From the NCBI GenBank assembly GCA_003131315.1, contig PKUV01000182.1:1-35516 (forward strand): a stretch of DNA of 35,516 nucleotides, given 5' to 3'. Position 1 is the first letter of the stretch. Each line of letters starts with the position of its first letter. Under the pieces are notes generated by a model. It saw only the letters and a program-made list of their open reading frames with translations. It was not told the DNA's origin and searched no databases. Origin of the DNA: Acidobacteriaceae bacterium (GTDB lineage Bacteria; Acidobacteriota; Terriglobia; Terriglobales; Acidobacteriaceae). Positions 34,601 to 35,516 of this stretch are shown here, one piece after another. Position numbers and translations under genes: made by a program.

Positions 34601-35138
34601 CTGCGCCTACTCCCGTCGTTGTGTCATTGCCTTGATAAGGCGAAACGCCAGGCTGTAAAGCCAACAGGTCAATATAAGAGCGGCCATTCAGGGGCACCGA
34701 GGTGATCTTGGCGCCCCCGATGACCTCGCCCATTTGCGAACTCTGGGTTTCCACCAGGGGCGCTTCGCTCTCCACCTCGATGGTATTTACCACTGATCCC
34801 AACTCCAACTTGACGTCGATGCGAATGGCAGAGTTGGCGTTGATGGTGATGCCGTTTTCCTGGACATCCCGAAATCCAGGCTTGCTGATGGTGACGTTGT
34901 ACACGTCTACATTGAGAGCCGGGAAACTATAGAAGCCCTTAGAGTCGGCGGCGGTGGTATGTTTCACATTCGTCGACACGCTGGTGGCGACCAGAGTAGC
35001 CCCGGGAACCACGGCGCCGCTCGGATCGGTAACAATTCCTGAGATTGAACCGGTAATGTCAGCCCATGCGACAGCTGCCCCCAGCAATACAACCGCACTA
35101 ATGGTGACCGTTACAACTAGCCCGATAAACCGATTCAT
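31617..35138 (-). CDS. TonB-dependent receptor, Oar-like (receptor 2)
   Basis: 1,173 residues. A signal peptide (about 1-26) is followed by a carboxypeptidase regulatory-like domain (ITGSISGIVTDPSGAVVPG). The plug has VPLNGRSYIDLLALQPG and GGQINVVTKSGTNKIHGD, and the long barrel ends in KLLF. It is a clear paralogue of receptor 1, with long shared stretches. It is the first gene of the nine-gene minus array, 57-95 bp ahead of the cytochrome, so its cargo is probably the substrate of the PQQ/SelA-like pathway. A palindromic operator-like site lies 110 bp upstream. GGGAG precedes the ATG by about 8 nt. Confidence 0.92.
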   Translation of the reverse strand: MNRFIGLVVTVTISAVVLLGAAVAWADITGSISGIVTDPSGAVVPGATLVATSVSTNVKHTTAADSKGFYSFPALNVDVYNVTISKPGFRDVQENGITINANSAIRIDVKLELGSVVNTIEVESEAPLVETQSSQMGEVIGGAKITSVPLNGRSYIDLLALQPGVSPYQGNDTTTGVGAATISGDQSNGGQSVNGGRLGSNGFMVNGADAEEGVHNGAAMIPNLDSIAEFRIITNNFNAEYGNYSGGQINVVTKSGTNKIHGDVFDFLRNTDLDAKNYFAPSRGVFIQNQFGGVIGGPIKKDRVFFFADYQGTKQILGQTQSFAVPTTADRTGNLSDEAGALTNSVYGTSWASTLSQELGYAVSQGEPYYTQGCTTSAQCVFPNATIPQSAWSPVALNSLKYIPAPNENLPSGINYQASAYNGTLTDNKGGFRLDTNTRYGSLFGYYFFDQFSTATPYAQGINIPGFDSTNQGRTQMINLGLTTTVNSSTVNDVRFVYLRDVNHTGLPQGGTGVSLGSLGFNTPWNSTGGIGAISPALEGVPSFMFNNYAFGLPQDALNQYNNTFQIIDNFTKIVGTHTLQFGADFHYDQINERNYDDANGAFGFNGQETGLDFADFLIGAPANFTQASQQLLDSRSKYYGVYAQDSWRARPTLTVNYGLRYEIMSPWYDTQNKLETLIPGEQSQAFPGAPLGLVVPGDPGVPRTLSPIQYSNFAPRVGFAYAPAVAEGWLGKLLGAPGATSVRAGYGIFYSSIEDATGFVEVGDAPYGLYYNAPVPTLLASPYIDRATGNNEGIKFPFTFPPTNVSPKNPDTSFNWVQATPISGGDYFYPHNKIPYVQQFDLSLQRQLGTSTVVSASYVGSVGRHLLTFEDANPANAALCLSLTTANLAPGSTPCGPGGEDNVYTLANGQTVTGTRPTFGINFGSNPYMKTAVSSSFNSLQVSVKHTDKYANVLLAYTFDKSIDNGSTSFDATNPFNPRLSRALSVFDVPQDLVVSYTVQLPFNNFIGNGDIAKRFTAGWALSGVSTFASGQPIQLSESDDNSLSGTFNDSIDEPSYAVNGGSLYSNRNPRSGQPYFNPHYFVPEPLGQVGNASRRFFTGPGIFNSDMALLKDTQITESTQLQFRVEAFNIFNHAQFNNPSGNVDNVGQGGFGYVTSARDPRIMQVALKLLF

Positions 35139-35247
35139 TGTTATGCTCCCGCTTTCTCAAAAGATAAATTTCTTAAGTACAAAATGCCTGGCCCTGTACA
35201 CGAGGCCCCTACCCAATTCAACGTCGAACATAACGAGCCGCGCGACA

Positions 35248-35264
35248 TTTTCACCTAGTGAAAA
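35248..35264. promoter_or_regulatory. operator-like palindrome, site A (upstream of receptor 2)
   Basis: TTTTCAC-CTA-GTGAAAA is a perfect 7-bp inverted repeat with a 3-bp centre, the best of three copies in the window (others at 9564-9578 and 14035-14049). It would control the nine-gene array. Size and symmetry fit a dimeric regulator such as a GntR- or LacI-type protein; none is encoded in this window. Confidence 0.6.
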
Positions 35265-35307
35265 CCATTGCTTGGTTCTGAAAGTCCGACGCACGATGGG
35301 ATAAGTG

Positions 35308-35335
35308 TTTATCTCAATCGCAGTAGTCGGGTCAA
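35308..35335 (-). promoter_or_regulatory. candidate promoter for receptor 2 and the nine-gene array
   Basis: The minus strand reads TTGACC (35335-35330), a 16-bp spacer, then GATAAA (35313-35308). Five of six -35 bases and four of six -10 bases match sigma-70 consensus. Operator site A lies about 65 bp downstream of the -35 box, the same relative place as site B for receptor 1. Confidence 0.33.
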
Positions 35336-35466
35336 CTTATTTTTGCGTTCCGTGATGAGACCAAGAGGGGCAGCCCCCGCTGGCTGCTCCGAACTTTCTC
35401 CCGCATTAGAGCACTTTCACCGATAGTGTAAGCTAGACATGGCGAAACTCCGGCGACGCGAGAGAG

Positions 35467-35516
35467 ATGGCGCGAGCCTACGATGATGATTTGAGGCGGA
35501 AGTTTTTGGCGGCCCA
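35467..35516 (+). mobile_element. start of an IS630-family transposase gene (partial)
   Basis: The first 16 codons from the ATG at 35467, preceded by GAGAGAG, read MARAYDDDLRRKFLAA. This strongly resembles the N-terminal helix-turn-helix start of IS630-family transposases (pattern MARxYSxDLRxKxLxA). The gene runs off the window, so intactness and the DDE domain cannot be checked. Confidence 0.66.

Larger units (their letters stand above)
35139..35466. other. upstream region of receptor 2 up to the transposase start
   Basis: No gene is seen. It holds the receptor 2 leader, operator site A and a candidate promoter. Beyond about 35340 the sequence probably passes into the left flank of an IS630-type element, whose exact end and terminal repeat cannot be placed because only one end is in the window. 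Confidence 0.5.

Noticed and set aside
35415-35431. TTTCAC-CGATA-GTGTAA as another operator copy
   Set aside because: The spacer is 5 bp and the right arm has a mismatch; it may belong to the IS630 end.
1-35516. CRISPR arrays, rRNA genes, riboswitches or toxin-antitoxin pairs
   Set aside because: No regularly spaced repeats, rRNA-like sequence, recognisable aptamer or paired small genes were seen on either strand.

Overview
The window looks like part of an Acidobacteriota chromosome (Terriglobia-like). The reasons are two Oar-type TonB-dependent receptors of about 1,200 residues with an N-terminal carboxypeptidase-regulatory domain, many secreted carbohydrate enzymes, Tat-exported oxidoreductases and PLP enzymes, and moderate to high GC. 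The assignment is inference from gene style only.

Layout. The left edge (1-743) holds the end of a tyrosine recombinase, a terminator-like hairpin, and a bare 50-nt 3' fragment of an initiator tRNA-fMet gene, which is the signature of an integration site. From 744 to 9504 a minus-strand group runs TonB receptor 1, a discoidin-containing glycosidase-like protein, a PIG-L deacetylase and a GH9 glycosidase. From 9765 to 13943 a second minus-strand operon encodes a NagB-like protein, an ExuT-like MFS transporter, D-mannonate dehydratase (ManD) and an SDR dehydrogenase. Divergent to it, 14139-21271 (+) carries a close paralogue of the discoidin glycosidase. It is followed by a Tat-exported molybdenum hydroxylase (2Fe-2S, Moco and FAD subunits), a translationally coupled cysteine-rich miniprotein and an uncharacterised periplasmic protein. 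Convergent to that, 35138-21513 (-) is a nine-gene operon-like array of visibly lower GC: TonB receptor 2, di-haem cytochrome c, SMP-30 lactonase, triple-RidA fusion, SelA-like PLP enzyme, DUF4380 protein, PQQ dehydrogenase, second SelA-like PLP enzyme and bicupin. The right edge holds the first codons of an IS630-type transposase.

How the genes may work together. The two receptors would import oligosaccharides or sugar acids. PIG-L, GH9 and the discoidin proteins would process glycans, probably containing amino sugars and uronic acids. ManD makes 2-keto-3-deoxygluconate (KDG), and the SelA-like enzymes resemble glucosaminate ammonia-lyases, which also give KDG. In the right-hand array every product has an export signal. 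It includes PLP enzymes (Tat type) and RidA domains (Sec type), both usually cytosolic. I infer a periplasmic oxidation, lactone-hydrolysis and ammonia-elimination route for amino sugars (PQQ dehydrogenase plus cytochrome c, then SMP-30, then the SelA-like lyase, then RidA). A shared palindrome, TTTCAY-N3-GTGAAA, lies upstream of both receptor genes and in the divergent intergenic region, so one regulator may control the whole locus. Substrate assignments are hypotheses.
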